Shown here: one piece after another, positions 41,607-52,294 of the stretch | Position numbering within the stretch: position 1 is the first letter of the stretch | Layout of the letters: the number at the start of each line of letters is the position of its first letter | Source of the DNA: Labilibaculum sp. | GTDB lineage: Bacteria; Bacteroidota; Bacteroidia; Bacteroidales; Marinifilaceae | Length of the DNA stretch: 64,000 bases | Assembly: GCA_016342745.1 (NCBI GenBank) | Contig: JAEINT010000001.1 | Location: forward strand, 248,001 to 312,000 | Direction of reading: 5' to 3' | Translations under genes and position numbers: made by a program | The notes under the pieces: model-generated | Databases searched by the model: none | Seen by the model: only the letters and a program-made list of their open reading frames with translations | What the model was told of the DNA's origin: nothing

Positions 41607-43925
41607 TTATCCAACAATTTTAAGTTTTGCAAATTTTAATAATAATTGTTTTTGACCAACATTTTGAAAGAATACCGTTGCTTTGATATTTGGCTTGCTA
41701 CCTTCCATTTGCAAAACTTTTCCCTTTCCGAACCGTTGGTGTTCTACCACCATGCCTGCCTGAATTAATTCTGGGTTTGATGGCTTGAAGTTCGGATCGT
41801 CTTGCTGTTGACTACTTGCTTTAATACGTGCAGTAGGTTGATTAAGTTTAGGTTTTGTGTTTAAACTTCTTTTTGCTTGGAATTTTCTTGATTGGCTAAC
41901 AACTTCTGAATCCGAATTGCTTTGAAAATTATCGCTGCTTGCTCCATTAAATTCAGGTTCTTTTTCAAATTGATTATCAACATACTTTTCGTCAATTTCG
42001 TTTAAAAAACGACTAGGACGAGGATAACTCATATTGCCCCATTTGTATCTCGATTTAGCAAAAGACAAGCTGACTTTAGTTTCTGCTCTTGTTAAAGCAA
42101 CATAAAAAAGTCTTCTTTCCTCCTCAAGTTCTTGCTGGGTGCTCGTGGCCATTTGTGAAGGAAATAAATCTTCTTCTAGACCAACAAGATAAAGGTGAGG
42201 GAATTCCAATCCTTTTGCAGAGTGAATTGTCATCAAAGTTATTTTGTTTCGGTCTTCGTCTTTATCGCCATCCTGATCGGTTAATAGAGCAACATCTTCA
42301 AGGTAATTGGCCAGTTGAAGTTCTTTCCCTTCTTCCAATGAGTTTTGTGTAAACTCTTGAATACCATTTAAAAGTTCTTGAATGTTTTCATGACGAGAAA
42401 CTCCTTCTGGAGAACGATCATTATATAGTTCCTGAACAATACCAGTAGTTTTTGCAATGTGGTTAGCAAGATCAAATGCAGATTCTGTTTCCTGCATTTT
42501 TTGGAAATCGGTAATTAAAGTAGCGAATTTCATTAGTTTTGAAATCGTACCTCCATTAATTCCGTAAGGTCTTTGGTTAAGTCCACAGACAATATCCCAA
42601 ATGCTCGATTCGTTTTGTGCTGCCGCTTCCTGTAATTTGCTAATGGTAGTAGCTCCAATTCCTCTCTTAGGGTAATTAATAACCCTTTTAATGGCCTCTT
42701 CATCTGATGGGTTCACTGTCATCCTAAAATAGGAGAGAAGGTCTTTAATCTCTTTCCTTTGGTAGAAGGAAAGTCCTCCGTATATTCTGTATGGAAGATT
42801 TAGTTTTCGTAAAGATTCTTCAAAAATTCTAGATTGTGCATTGGTGCGATAAAGAATTGCAAAATCTTGATATTGCAAATGTTCTCTCATCCTTTCTTCG
42901 AAGATGGAGTTGGCAACAATATATCCTTCCTCATGATCGGTAAGAGCTTTTACGATTTTAATTTTGTCTCCTTCTTCGTTTTCCGAGAATGATTCTTTTT
43001 TAATCTGATCTTTATTTTTGCTGATAACGCTATTGGCAGCATTCACAATAGTTTGTGTCGAGCGATAATTTTGCTCTAACTTATATAGCTGATAGTTCGG
43101 ATAGTCGTTTTTGAAATTTAGAATATTCTCAATTTTAGCACCACGAAACGAATAAATACTTTGTGCATCATCACCTACAACGCAAACATTTTTATGGTTT
43201 TCAGCTAGTTTTTTAACGATTAAATACTGAGAGTAATTCGTATCCTGGTACTCATCTACCAAAACGTATTTAAATTTATCTTGATATTTGGCAAGAATGT
43301 CAGGCTTCGTTTTAAATAAAATATTGGTTTGAAGTAAAAGATCATCAAAATCCATTGCATTGGCTTGTCGACATCTTTGACTGTATTTTTTATAAATTTC
43401 AAAGATTAGTGGTCGACGATTGCTTGCATCTATTTTTTGGATGTTGGCATTTTGAGCATATGCATTTGCAGTTACCAAATTATTTTTTGCTGATGAAATG
43501 CGATTCAAAACTTCGTTGGCTTTGTATACTTTGTCATCAAGGCGCATTTCTTTTATAATTGCGCGCAACAAATTTCTGGAATCTTGGGTATCGTAGATGG
43601 TAAAATTAGAATCGAATCCAAGATGTTCAGATTCGTATCGAAGAATTTTTGAGAACGTGGAGTGAAATGTTCCCATCCATAAAGACTGTGCTTGTTCAGG
43701 ACCAACCACTTTGCCAATACGCTCCTTCATTTCTCTTGCCGCCTTATTGGTAAAAGTTAGTGCTAAAATAGAATAGGCGCGTACCCCTTGATTTAAAAGG
43801 TGAGCAATTCTGTAGGTAAGAACTCTTGTTTTGCCCGATCCAGCTCCAGCAATTACTAATGATGCTCCATTAATATTTTCAACTGCTTCTCTTTGTACCG
43901 GGTTTAACTCTTTTAAATATTCCAT
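41607..43925 (-). CDS. UvrD/PcrA-type superfamily 1 DNA helicase
   Basis: The 772-residue helicase unwinds DNA 3' to 5' in repair and replication. Motifs are visible in order: Walker A AGAGSGKT (about 26-33), TFTNKAAREMKER (Ia), DEYQDTN (II), GDDAQSIYSFRGA (III), LEQNYRST (IV) and MTIHSAKGLEF (V), then VALTRAE (VI). The Ser/Gln-rich region (about 655-720) leads to a PcrA-like C-terminal domain (MVVEHQRFGKGKVLQ). PcrA is the closest named relative, and pcrA or uvrD are both possible names. It is monocistronic, with a 243-base gap before DUF4290 that holds nothing I can recognise. Confidence 0.95.
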   Translation of the reverse strand: MEYLKELNPVQREAVENINGASLVIAGAGSGKTRVLTYRIAHLLNQGVRAYSILALTFTNKAAREMKERIGKVVGPEQAQSLWMGTFHSTFSKILRYESEHLGFDSNFTIYDTQDSRNLLRAIIKEMRLDDKVYKANEVLNRISSAKNNLVTANAYAQNANIQKIDASNRRPLIFEIYKKYSQRCRQANAMDFDDLLLQTNILFKTKPDILAKYQDKFKYVLVDEYQDTNYSQYLIVKKLAENHKNVCVVGDDAQSIYSFRGAKIENILNFKNDYPNYQLYKLEQNYRSTQTIVNAANSVISKNKDQIKKESFSENEEGDKIKIVKALTDHEEGYIVANSIFEERMREHLQYQDFAILYRTNAQSRIFEESLRKLNLPYRIYGGLSFYQRKEIKDLLSYFRMTVNPSDEEAIKRVINYPKRGIGATTISKLQEAAAQNESSIWDIVCGLNQRPYGINGGTISKLMKFATLITDFQKMQETESAFDLANHIAKTTGIVQELYNDRSPEGVSRHENIQELLNGIQEFTQNSLEEGKELQLANYLEDVALLTDQDGDKDEDRNKITLMTIHSAKGLEFPHLYLVGLEEDLFPSQMATSTQQELEEERRLFYVALTRAETKVSLSFAKSRYKWGNMSYPRPSRFLNEIDEKYVDNQFEKEPEFNGASSDNFQSNSDSEVVSQSRKFQAKRSLNTKPKLNQPTARIKASSQQQDDPNFKPSNPELIQAGMVVEHQRFGKGKVLQMEGSKPNIKATVFFQNVGQKQLLLKFAKLKIVG

Positions 43926-44241
43926 TCTATACGATCAGTTTTCCAATTATTTTCAACCCCAAAAATAATATTTGAAGTTTAATATTTGTCTCTTTTTATA
44001 ATATTACTAGTGTTTTTTATTCTTTGTATTGCCTTAAGACTTTGATTGTTAATGTCTAATAGGTTTAGTCTTTGTTGGTTTTAAGTAGGTTTATTTTCAG
44101 TAAAGATGAATAACCATCTAATCAGAATTAATGATTGTTAAGTGATTGGGAAATAAAGATACTGGTTAATAGTAGAAAAAACGGCTTTATTTTTTTAATA
44201 TTGTAAATTAAGATCGATCATAAAATTATTCATTTATTCAT
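43926..44241. other. intergenic region between divergent uvrD-like and type IX cargo genes
   Basis: The 316 bases are AT-rich. I find no gene, no strong hairpin and no exact TTTG-N19-21-TAnnTTTG promoter. Confidence 0.4.
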
Positions 44242-45564
44242 ATGAAACAATCAATCAAACTATTTCAGTTTTCACTTTTTGTGATAATGGTATTTCTGGC
44301 TAATCCAATTTTTTCTCAAATATCAGCTCCGAAAGCGACTTTTGAATCGTTAACTAACTATAATGATCCTGCAGAGGAAGAAGATTTGATTTTTACGTTT
44401 TGTGATAATATTGGGCTTGGGGCAGGTGAGTTAGTTGCAAATTCAGCAGATGGCTCAGGTGGATGGACTTTTACATGGACGAAGTGGAATCCCAATACAT
44501 TAGATTTTACAATTCCTGTTACTGTTGAGACAAATCAAAGTGTATCTACATTAAATAATCTAACTGATGGGTTGTATAGGGTTATGCTAAGCAGAAGTGG
44601 AGAGGTTGATCATTCGGTAGAGGCGTGGGTATTAAATAGAGTTTCCAATGGGGTTCAGCCCAATCTTGTGCGTGACAGGAGAGAATGTGCTGGGGTCTAT
44701 TTTTTAGGAACTCTGTCAAATCAACTAAAATATAGAGATATTACAACCGTGAGTGAAATATCTCTCTTTACAAATTATGTGTTTGAATTATTTCGTGGCA
44801 GTTCAAGTGTGCAAAGAACACCAGTTTCAAATTACGATGGTGGAAGCAATACGTTTTATGACGGAGAAGTTTTTGAAGGCGTAGAAGATTATTATATTGT
44901 TGTTGAGGATGAGTGTGGTAATAAATACACTTCAGAAATTGTGTATTCTGATACATATTCCATTAGCGCAGAGTTTTCAGTTGAACCAATGGAAGGTGAA
45001 GCTCCATTGGAGGTAAGTTTCCAGCTTACCAATTCGGCAAATATTCATAGTTACGAATGGTTTATTTATCAGGATTTTGATAGATTAGAAACAGCTTTAA
45101 CATCTGTAGAGGATAGTTTATTGATAGATGGTGTATTGGTTGATGAAGATCCTGCACCATATACTTATATGCATCCAGGTAATTATTTTGTGAAGTTAAT
45201 TGCCTCTTCGAATAAGGGACCAGAGACTTGTATTGAAGAGTTTTATTTGAAAACAGAAGGAACACCAATTGTTGTTGATACTTCTTTGGTGCAAGTGCCA
45301 AATGTTTTTACACCTAATGGCGACGGTCGAAACGATGTCTTTAGGGTAAAGTCGCAATCGTTAAAAACTTTTCATGCTGTCCTTTTAAATAGATGGGGAC
45401 GTGTGGTGTACGAATGGAAAAATCCTGATGAAGGATGGAATGGAAAGATTAATGGCAAATGGGCTACTCCTGGAACTTATTTTTATGTGATTACTGCAAC
45501 AGGTAGGGAAGAGTTAAAAAAGAAATACACAAAGAAGGGATCCTTTATGCTGATTCGAAAATAA
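44242..45564 (+). CDS. type IX secretion cargo with PKD-like and CHU_C-type C-terminal domain
   Basis: The 440-residue protein has a signal peptide (about 1-27, NPIFSQ), a region of unknown fold (about 30-230), a PKD-like domain (about 235-345, ending YMHPGNYFVKLIASSN) and a gliding-motility-type C-terminal domain (about 350-440) with VPNVFTPNGDGRND, LNRWGRVVYE and WNGKINGKWATPGTYFY. This domain is the type B sorting signal of the type IX secretion system, so the protein is secreted or kept at the cell surface. What it binds is unknown. The gene stands alone and is followed by a bidirectional terminator. Confidence 0.88.
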   Translation: MKQSIKLFQFSLFVIMVFLANPIFSQISAPKATFESLTNYNDPAEEEDLIFTFCDNIGLGAGELVANSADGSGGWTFTWTKWNPNTLDFTIPVTVETNQSVSTLNNLTDGLYRVMLSRSGEVDHSVEAWVLNRVSNGVQPNLVRDRRECAGVYFLGTLSNQLKYRDITTVSEISLFTNYVFELFRGSSSVQRTPVSNYDGGSNTFYDGEVFEGVEDYYIVVEDECGNKYTSEIVYSDTYSISAEFSVEPMEGEAPLEVSFQLTNSANIHSYEWFIYQDFDRLETALTSVEDSLLIDGVLVDEDPAPYTYMHPGNYFVKLIASSNKGPETCIEEFYLKTEGTPIVVDTSLVQVPNVFTPNGDGRNDVFRVKSQSLKTFHAVLLNRWGRVVYEWKNPDEGWNGKINGKWATPGTYFYVITATGREELKKKYTKKGSFMLIRK

Positions 45565-45582
45565 AGGAAAATACGAATATAA

Positions 45583-45616
45583 AAAAAAGGCCTCAATTTT
45601 GAATAGAGGCCTTTTT
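45583..45616. terminator. bidirectional terminator between the type IX cargo gene and fusA2
   Basis: AAAAAAGGCCTC (45583-45594) pairs with GAGGCCTTTTTT (45606-45617) around an 11-base loop. A-tract and T-tract on the two sides let it stop both converging transcripts. Confidence 0.9.
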
Positions 45617-45621
45617 TATTT

Positions 45622-47778
45622 TTATACTTCAGCAGTCTCTTCTTCGTAAGCTGCTAGTAATTCTAATTGTACTTCGTTAGGCACTTTCACATAAGCATCA
45701 AATTTCATGCTAAACTGTGCTCTACCTCCTGTTAAGGAGCTAAGAGAAGTGGAGTATTTGTTCATCTCTTTTAGAGGAACTTTTGCAAGAATCTTTTGGA
45801 ATCCTTTTTCTACTTCCATACCCATAATCATGGCGCGACGAGTTTGTAAATCACTCATAACATCTCCCATTCGATCTTCAGGAACCAAAATTTCAATATC
45901 ATATATTGGTTCTAGAATTTTTGGACCTGCATTTTTAAATGCACTACTAAAGGCATGTTTACCAGCAAGTTTAAATGAAATTTCATTTGAATCTACCGCA
46001 TGCATTTTTCCATCGTAAACAACAACGCGAATGTCTCTAGCGTATGATCCCGTTAATGGGCCTTCATCCATTTTTTCCATGACTCCCTTTTGTATTGCAG
46101 GAAGGAAGCGTACATCAATAGCTCCACCAACAATGCAATTACAGAATACTAGTTTACCGCCCCAACTAAGTTCAGTCACCTCAGTACCTCTAAGGTTAAC
46201 TTTCATATCTTTTCCATGCACGTGATACATTGCTGGATCTGGCATTCCTTCTTCAAATGGCTCAATGATGATATGCACTTCTCCAAATTGACCTGAACCT
46301 CCAGATTGTTTTTTATGACGATAATCTGCTTGAGCAAGTTTAGTGATTGTTTCACGATATGGAATCTTTGGAGTTAGAAATTCAATCTCCATATTATCAT
46401 TATGCTTTAATCTCCACCTTAGGGTATTCAAATGAAATTCCCCTTGTCCGTGCAATAGGATTTGCTTTAATTCCTTAGAGTATTCCAAAATAATAGTAGG
46501 ATCTTCTTCGTGCATTCTATGAAGCAATTCACCTAATCTCTCATCATCTGCATCATCTTGTGCTTTAACAGCAGTTCTGTATTTTGGTTTCGGGAATTCT
46601 ATATCTTTATATACGAAGTCACAATCCTTACAATTTAATGTATGGTTGTTCTTTGTGTTTTTTAGTTTTACGGTTGCACCGATATCTCCAGCAACAAGTT
46701 CGTTTACTCTTTCGCGATTTCTACCTGCTACTAAATAAAGTTGAGATAATCTTTCTTTTGTGCTGTTGTTTATATTTGTTAGGTCATCACCTTCTTTAAC
46801 TTTTCCAGAGATTACTTTAAAGTAACTAACCTCACCAATGTGTGGCTCTAGAGATGTTTTAAATACAAAAATAGAAGTAGGGGCATTAGGGTCACATTTG
46901 GCTTCTCTGCCACTTACGGTAGGAATTGCCGGCATTTCTGTTACAAAAGGAACAATGTTACCAATGAATTCCATTAGACGTCTTACGCCCATGTCTTTTT
47001 TAGCTGAAATGCAGAAAACAGGAAAGAAATCACAAGTGATCATTCCTTTTTTCATTCCTTCTCTCATTTCATCTTCTGTTAAAGTCCCTTTTTCGAAAAA
47101 TAATTCCATCAGGGCTTCGTCATTTTCTGCAGCTGATTCAACAAGCTCATTGTGTAGCTCATTCGCCTTGTCAATTTCAGAATCAGGGATTGCTAAAATC
47201 TCAGGTTCTCCACCATCTGGTCCCCATTGATACATTTTCATTTTTAGCACATCCACAACAGCGTTAAAATTTACGCCAACGTTTACGGGATATTGCACAA
47301 TTGATACTTTGCTGCCAAAATTTGTCTTTGCAGATTCAACGCAAACATCAAAATTAGCTTTATCATGATCCAATTGGTTCACAACAAATATTAGAGGCTT
47401 GTTTAATTCGGCAGCTCTTCTTCCGATAATCTCAGTTCCAACTTCAACACCATGTTGTGCATTGATAAGCATTAAGCCCGTATCAACAACATTTAATGCT
47501 GAAATTACGCCACCAGAAAAATCATCCGCCCCAGGAGTGTCGATAAAATTAATTTTTTTACCTAGCCACTCAGAGTAAAGAACAGTTGAGAAAACAGAGT
47601 TTTCATATTCATGTTCTACAGGGTTGTAATCAGAAACGGTGTTATTATCTTCCACGTTTCCGCGTCTTGTAATAACACCGCCTTCAAATAGCATTGCTTC
47701 AGCTAGGGTAGTTTTACCCGAGCCGGCATTGCCAATGAGGGCGATGTTCTTAATTTCATTTGATTGATACACTTTCAT
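45622..47778 (-). CDS. EF-G paralogue (EF-G2) with altered GTPase centre
   Basis: The 718-residue protein has the full five-domain layout of elongation factor G. The P-loop GNAGSGKT (16-23) and NQLD (134-137) suggest that nucleotide binding is possible, but two catalytic features are lost: switch I RGIT of normal EF-G is replaced (Phe63 at the Mg-binding Thr position), and DTPGH reads D80-T-P-G-A84, so the His that activates water is Ala. The canonical EF-G at 49195-51309 retains R58-G-I-T61 and H88. An EF-G2 paralogue of Bacteroides thetaiotaomicron has been reported to support translation without GTPase activity, and this protein probably belongs to that group. It is divergent from the rpsL-rpsG-fusA operon. 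Confidence 0.88.
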   Translation of the reverse strand: MKVYQSNEIKNIALIGNAGSGKTTLAEAMLFEGGVITRRGNVEDNNTVSDYNPVEHEYENSVFSTVLYSEWLGKKINFIDTPGADDFSGGVISALNVVDTGLMLINAQHGVEVGTEIIGRRAAELNKPLIFVVNQLDHDKANFDVCVESAKTNFGSKVSIVQYPVNVGVNFNAVVDVLKMKMYQWGPDGGEPEILAIPDSEIDKANELHNELVESAAENDEALMELFFEKGTLTEDEMREGMKKGMITCDFFPVFCISAKKDMGVRRLMEFIGNIVPFVTEMPAIPTVSGREAKCDPNAPTSIFVFKTSLEPHIGEVSYFKVISGKVKEGDDLTNINNSTKERLSQLYLVAGRNRERVNELVAGDIGATVKLKNTKNNHTLNCKDCDFVYKDIEFPKPKYRTAVKAQDDADDERLGELLHRMHEEDPTIILEYSKELKQILLHGQGEFHLNTLRWRLKHNDNMEIEFLTPKIPYRETITKLAQADYRHKKQSGGSGQFGEVHIIIEPFEEGMPDPAMYHVHGKDMKVNLRGTEVTELSWGGKLVFCNCIVGGAIDVRFLPAIQKGVMEKMDEGPLTGSYARDIRVVVYDGKMHAVDSNEISFKLAGKHAFSSAFKNAGPKILEPIYDIEILVPEDRMGDVMSDLQTRRAMIMGMEVEKGFQKILAKVPLKEMNKYSTSLSSLTGGRAQFSMKFDAYVKVPNEVQLELLAAYEEETAEV

Positions 47779-48032
47779 AATGGTAATTTTTTTGGGTTAT
47801 AAAATTGTACATTATCTATTAAAATGGATCATAAGTTCCATTTTGGCTTATAAGGTTCTCCAAATTAATTAACTTTTTAGTTAGATGCAATATACATTAG
47901 AAAATGAGCAAGTTTAGTATTTAACTTGTTGAATTAATTGCCGTATTTTTGATTTTACTCCTTTGTTTTTGGCGGGTTTTAAGATTGTGTTTCAAGAAAA
48001 ATATAATCACTTAATTTTTTGACAGATAATAA

Positions 48033-48064
48033 CTTGTCTTTTCTAAACTCTTTTCCTATCTTTG
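48033..48064 (+). promoter_or_regulatory. promoter P1 of the ribosomal superoperon
   Basis: CTTG (48033-48036), 20 bases, then TATCTTTG (48057-48064) fit the Bacteroidota consensus. The transcript would have a leader of about 115 bases, in which CAAAAACA (48089-48096) can pair with TGTTTTTG (48111-48118). Confidence 0.65.
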
Positions 48065-48106
48065 TGCGCTGATTTCAAGGGGATTTTGCAAAAACACAGA
48101 GTTGAG

Positions 48107-48137
48107 TTGCTGTTTTTGTGAAATAATTATACCTTTG
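48107..48137 (+). promoter_or_regulatory. promoter P2 of the ribosomal superoperon
   Basis: TTG (48107-48109), 20 bases, then TACCTTTG (48130-48137) form a second good match 73 bases downstream of P1 and 48 bases before rpsL. The rest of the 406-base gap 47779-48184 holds no gene. Confidence 0.65.
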
Positions 48138-48184
48138 CAAACCAAATTGTTAAAAAAATATTTAATTAAAAAGTAATTGTTTAT

Positions 48185-48565
48185 ATGCCTACAATTCAAC
48201 AGTTAGTTAGAAAGGGAAGAGTCAAGCTTATCGATAAAAGCAAGGCTCCGGCATTGGATTCTTGTCCTCAGAGACGAGGAGTTTGTGTTCGTGTGTATAC
48301 AACTACACCTAAGAAGCCTAACTCGGCTATGCGTAAAGTAGCACGTGTTAGATTGACTAACGGAAAAGAAGTGAATGCTTATATTCCAGGAGAAGGTCAC
48401 AACTTGCAAGAGCACTCGATCGTATTGATTAGAGGTGGTCGTGTGAAAGATCTACCGGGTGTAAGATATCACCTTGTTCGTGGTGCGCTTGATGCTTCAG
48501 GTGTAGAAGGTCGTATGCAGCGTCGTTCTAAGTATGGTACAAAGAGACCAAAAGCTAAAAAGTAA
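48185..48565 (+). CDS. rpsL: 30S ribosomal protein S12
   Basis: S12 lies at the decoding centre and controls accuracy. The 126-residue protein has [10 protein letters not shown] with the Lys residues that are Lys in streptomycin-sensitive strains, and [11 protein letters not shown] with the Asp that is methylthiolated in many bacteria. No resistance-type substitution is visible. It is the first gene of the superoperon, behind two tandem promoters. Confidence 0.98.
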   Translation: MPTIQQLVRKGRVKLIDKSKAPALDSCPQRRGVCVRVYTTTPKKPNSAMRKVARVRLTNGKEVNAYIPGEGHNLQEHSIVLIRGGRVKDLPGVRYHLVRGALDASGVEGRMQRRSKYGTKRPKAKK

Positions 48566-48693
48566 TTAATTCTAGTTTTTAAAACTGTGAGTTAGTGTTT
48601 ATGTGTTGTTCTCTATTAAGTTGAGTAAATGATCGTGAGATTTTTGAAGACTGAAAAAGACAGCTACAACGAATAACTCGTAAACTAAGAAAA

Positions 48694-49170
48694 ATGAGAA
48701 AATCAAGACCTAAAAAAAGAATTTTATTACCAGATCCAAAGTTTAATGATGTTTTGGTAACAAGATTCGTTAATGACTTGATGGTTGATGGAAAGAAGAA
48801 TCTTTCCTTTAAAGTATTTTACGATGCTTTAGAGATCGTTAAGACAAAAACAGAGAAGTTAGAAAAATCTCCTCTTGAGATTTGGAAAAAAGCTTTAGAG
48901 AATATCACTCCAGCTGTAGAGGTGAAGAGTAGACGTGTTGGTGGTGCAACCTTCCAGGTTCCTACTGAAATTCGTCCTGAAAGAAAAGTGTCAATCGCTA
49001 TTAAGTGTATGATACTTTTTGCGCGTAAGAGATCTGGTAAGTCAATGGCTGAGAAATTAGCTGCTGAAATTATTGGTGGTTACAATGAAGAGGGTGGAGC
49101 TTTCAAAAAGAAAGAAGATACTCATAGAATGGCTGAAGCTAACCGTGCTTTCGCTCACTTTAGATTTTAA
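48694..49170 (+). CDS. rpsG: 30S ribosomal protein S7
   Basis: S7 nucleates assembly of the 30S head and contacts E-site tRNA. The 158-residue protein starts MRKSRPKKR and has the conserved [12 protein letters not shown] and [26 protein letters not shown] blocks. The 128-base gap after rpsL is larger than elsewhere in the operon but holds no gene. Confidence 0.98.
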   Translation: MRKSRPKKRILLPDPKFNDVLVTRFVNDLMVDGKKNLSFKVFYDALEIVKTKTEKLEKSPLEIWKKALENITPAVEVKSRRVGGATFQVPTEIRPERKVSIAIKCMILFARKRSGKSMAEKLAAEIIGGYNEEGGAFKKKEDTHRMAEANRAFAHFRF

Positions 49171-49194
49171 TAAATTAAGCGATTCATAGAAGAA

Positions 49195-51309
49195 ATGGCA
49201 GATAGAGATTTAAAATTCACCAGGAATGTTGGTATCATGGCGCACATTGACGCCGGTAAGACAACTACGACAGAGCGTATCTTGTATTATACCGGAGTTT
49301 CTCACAAAATTGGTGAGGTGCATGATGGTGCAGCAACAATGGACTGGATGGAGCAAGAGCAAGAGAGAGGTATTACAATTACTTCTGCAGCGACAACCTG
49401 TTTTTGGAATTACGACAACCAAAAGTATCAAGTTAATATTATCGATACACCTGGTCACGTTGATTTTACAGTAGAGGTAGAGCGTTCATTGCGTGTGTTA
49501 GATGGTGCTGTTGCATGTTTTTGTGCAGTAGGTGGTGTTGAAGCGCAATCAGAAACAGTTTGGAGACAAGCTGATAAATATAAAGTGCCTCGTATGGGAT
49601 TTGTTAATAAGATGGACCGTTCTGGTGCTGATTTTTTCAAAGCTGTACGTGAGGTAAAAGAGAAATTAGGAGCTAATCCAGTTCCAATTCAGATTCCTAT
49701 TGGATCAGAAGATTCTTTTCGTGGTGTAATCGATTTGATTACTATGAAAGCGATCGTTTGGTACGATGACGAGAATGGAACAAACTATACTTTGGAAGAT
49801 ATTCCAGATCACTTGGTTGCTGATGCAAATGAGTGGAGAGAGAAGTTGGTTGAAGCTGTTGCTGAGCAGGATGAAGATCTTCTAGAGCGTTTCTTCGAGG
49901 CTCCAGAGTCTATTACTGAAGAGGAAATGATTGCTGTTATCCGTAAAGCAACTATTGCTATGGATATCGTTCCAATGTTATGTGGATCTGCATTTAAAAA
50001 TAAAGGTGTTCAGCGTTTGTTGGATGCTATGATTACTTATTTGCCATCTCCTCTTGATATTGATGCAATTGAAGGTGTTGATCCTGATACTAAAGAAGTG
50101 GTTTCTAGACAGCCATCTATCAATGAGCCATTGGCTGCATTGGCATTTAAAATTGCTACTGACCCATTCGTAGGTCGTTTAGCGTTTACGCGTGTATATT
50201 CAGGTTCTATTGATGCTGGTTCTTACGTTTATAATGTTAGAACAGGTAATAAAGAGCGTATTTCACGTTTATACCAAATGCACTCAAATAAGCAAAATGC
50301 TATTGATAGTGTTGAAGCTGGTGATATTTGTGCTTGTGTAGGATTTAAAGATATCCGTACTGGTGATACTTTATGTCAGAAAGAAACTCAAATTGAACTT
50401 GAGTCAATGGATTTTCCAGATCCAGTAATCGGTATCGCTGTTGAACCATTAACTCAAAAGGATATTGATAAGATGGGTATGGCTTTAGCTAAATTGGCTG
50501 AAGAGGATCCAACATTCCAGGTTAAGACTGACGAAGATTCAGGACAAACTGTTATTTCTGGTATGGGTGAGCTTCACCTTGATATCATTATCGACCGTTT
50601 GAAACGTGAATTTAAAGTTGAGTGTAACCAAGGTGCACCTCAAGTTGCTTACAAGGAGACTATTACTGGTTCAGTTGAGCACCGTCAGGTATTCAAGAAG
50701 CAGTCTGGTGGACGTGGTAAGTTTGCTGATATCTCATTCAAGTTATCTCCAGTAGATGCTGATTTTGAAGGAGAAGGATTGCAATTTGTTGATCAAATTA
50801 AAGGGGGTCGTATTCCTAAGGAATTTATTCCATCTGTAGAGAAAGGTTTCACTGAAGCAATGAAAAATGGTGTATTGGCAGGTTATACTGTAGATACGCT
50901 TAAAGTAGTATTGTTTGATGGATCTTTTCACCCAGTTGACTCGGATCAATTATCATTTGAATTGGCTGCAAAACAAGCTTTTAAAGAGGCGTGTGGTAAA
51001 GCTAGTCCAGTTCTTTTGGAGCCTATCATGAAAATGGAGGTTATCACACCAGAAGAGTATATGGGAGACATCATTGGTGACTTAAACAAACGTAGAGGAC
51101 AAGTAGAAGGTATGGAGTCTAAACACGGAGCTCGTGTTGTAAACGCTAAAGTACCATTGTCTGAACAGTTTGGTTATGTGACTGTGTTGAGAACCTTATC
51201 TTCTGGTCGAGCAAATTCTTCAATGGAATTTGATCACTTTGCTGAGGTGCCAAAAGGTATTGCAAAAGAAGTGGTTGAGAAAGCCAAGGGTAAAGTAGAG
51301 TTACTATAG
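49195..51309 (+). CDS. fusA: elongation factor G
   Basis: EF-G moves tRNA and mRNA through the ribosome with GTP hydrolysis. The 704-residue protein has the canonical G motifs [10 protein letters not shown] (16-25), RGIT (58-61), DTPGHVDF (84-91, catalytic H88) and NKMD, and domains II-V of normal length. It serves as the internal reference for the altered paralogue at 45622-47778. It lies 24 bases after rpsG; no tuf gene follows, and rpsJ comes 25 bases later. Confidence 0.98.
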   Translation: MADRDLKFTRNVGIMAHIDAGKTTTTERILYYTGVSHKIGEVHDGAATMDWMEQEQERGITITSAATTCFWNYDNQKYQVNIIDTPGHVDFTVEVERSLRVLDGAVACFCAVGGVEAQSETVWRQADKYKVPRMGFVNKMDRSGADFFKAVREVKEKLGANPVPIQIPIGSEDSFRGVIDLITMKAIVWYDDENGTNYTLEDIPDHLVADANEWREKLVEAVAEQDEDLLERFFEAPESITEEEMIAVIRKATIAMDIVPMLCGSAFKNKGVQRLLDAMITYLPSPLDIDAIEGVDPDTKEVVSRQPSINEPLAALAFKIATDPFVGRLAFTRVYSGSIDAGSYVYNVRTGNKERISRLYQMHSNKQNAIDSVEAGDICACVGFKDIRTGDTLCQKETQIELESMDFPDPVIGIAVEPLTQKDIDKMGMALAKLAEEDPTFQVKTDEDSGQTVISGMGELHLDIIIDRLKREFKVECNQGAPQVAYKETITGSVEHRQVFKKQSGGRGKFADISFKLSPVDADFEGEGLQFVDQIKGGRIPKEFIPSVEKGFTEAMKNGVLAGYTVDTLKVVLFDGSFHPVDSDQLSFELAAKQAFKEACGKASPVLLEPIMKMEVITPEEYMGDIIGDLNKRRGQVEGMESKHGARVVNAKVPLSEQFGYVTVLRTLSSGRANSSMEFDHFAEVPKGIAKEVVEKAKGKVELL

Positions 51310-51334
51310 TTTATATCGTATAATATTAAATAAT

Positions 51335-51640
51335 ATGAGCCAAAAAATTAGAATTAAACTGAAATCTTACGATCACAACTTGGTTGATAACTCAGCTGAG
51401 AAAATCGTAAAGACAGTTAAGGCTACAGGTGCAGTAGTAAGTGGTCCTATTCCACTTCCTACTCACAAAAGAATTTTTACTGTTCTTCGTTCAACTTTTG
51501 TGAACAAGAAATCAAGAGAGCAGTTTCAACTTTCTTCATTCAAACGTCTAATTGATATTTACAGTTCAACTGCAAGTACAATTGATGCTCTGATGAAACT
51601 AGAGTTGCCTAGTGGAGTTGAGGTTGAGATTAAAGTTTGA
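51335..51640 (+). CDS. rpsJ: 30S ribosomal protein S10
   Basis: S10 belongs to the 30S head and also takes part in transcription antitermination as NusE. The 101-residue protein has the family blocks [31 protein letters not shown] and the C-terminal [11 protein letters not shown]. It opens the S10 part of the operon directly behind fusA, without a tuf gene between. Confidence 0.98.
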   Translation: MSQKIRIKLKSYDHNLVDNSAEKIVKTVKATGAVVSGPIPLPTHKRIFTVLRSTFVNKKSREQFQLSSFKRLIDIYSSTASTIDALMKLELPSGVEVEIKV

Positions 51641-51676
51641 TAAACTGTTAGATTTATTTTTAAAAAATAAAGAAAA

Positions 51677-52294
51677 ATGCCAGGATTAATTGGAAAAAAA
51701 ATCGGAATGACTTCCGTTTACAGTGCCGAGGGAAAACATATTCCATGCACTGTCATTGAGGCAGGTCCATGTGTTGTAACCCAGATCAAAACTATTGAGA
51801 CTGATGGTTACGAAGCACTTCAGTTGGCTTTCGAAGAAAAGAAAGAAAAGCGAACAACGAAGGCGCTAGATGGGCACTTTAAGAAGGCAAATACAACCCC
51901 TAAAAGAAAGCTTGTGGAATTTTCGGATTTCGAAGCAGAATACAAATTAGGAGATACAATTGCTGTTGATATTATCGAAGAGTCTGCTTTTGTAGATGTT
52001 ACAGGTATTTCAAAAGGTAAGGGTTTCCAAGGGGTAGTAAAACGTCATGGTTTTGGCGGAGTAGGTGGTTCTACGCACGGTCAACATAACCGTTTGCGTG
52101 CTCCAGGTTCTATTGGTGCTGCATCGTATCCAGCTCGCGTATTTAAGGGCATGAGAATGGCCGGTCGTATGGGCGGAGACACTGTGAAGGTTCAAAACCT
52201 TCAGGTTCTTAAGGTTATTCCTGAGAACAATTTATTATTAGTTAAAGGATCTCTTCCAGGGTCTAAAGGTTCATACGTAATTATTGAAAAGTAA
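51677..52294 (+). CDS. rplC: 50S ribosomal protein L3
   Basis: L3 is an early assembly protein near the peptidyl-transferase centre. The 205-residue protein starts [10 protein letters not shown] and contains [27 protein letters not shown] and the GRMGGD block. The stop overlaps the rplD start by one base (TAATG), which couples their translation. Confidence 0.98.
   Translation: MPGLIGKKIGMTSVYSAEGKHIPCTVIEAGPCVVTQIKTIETDGYEALQLAFEEKKEKRTTKALDGHFKKANTTPKRKLVEFSDFEAEYKLGDTIAVDIIEESAFVDVTGISKGKGFQGVVKRHGFGGVGGSTHGQHNRLRAPGSIGAASYPARVFKGMRMAGRMGGDTVKVQNLQVLKVIPENNLLLVKGSLPGSKGSYVIIEK

Noticed and set aside
45622-47778. Tetracycline-resistance ribosomal protection protein
   Set aside because: It is EF-G-like, but catalytic GTPase residues are lost, which does not fit TetM/TetQ-type proteins, whose GTPase residues are conserved.
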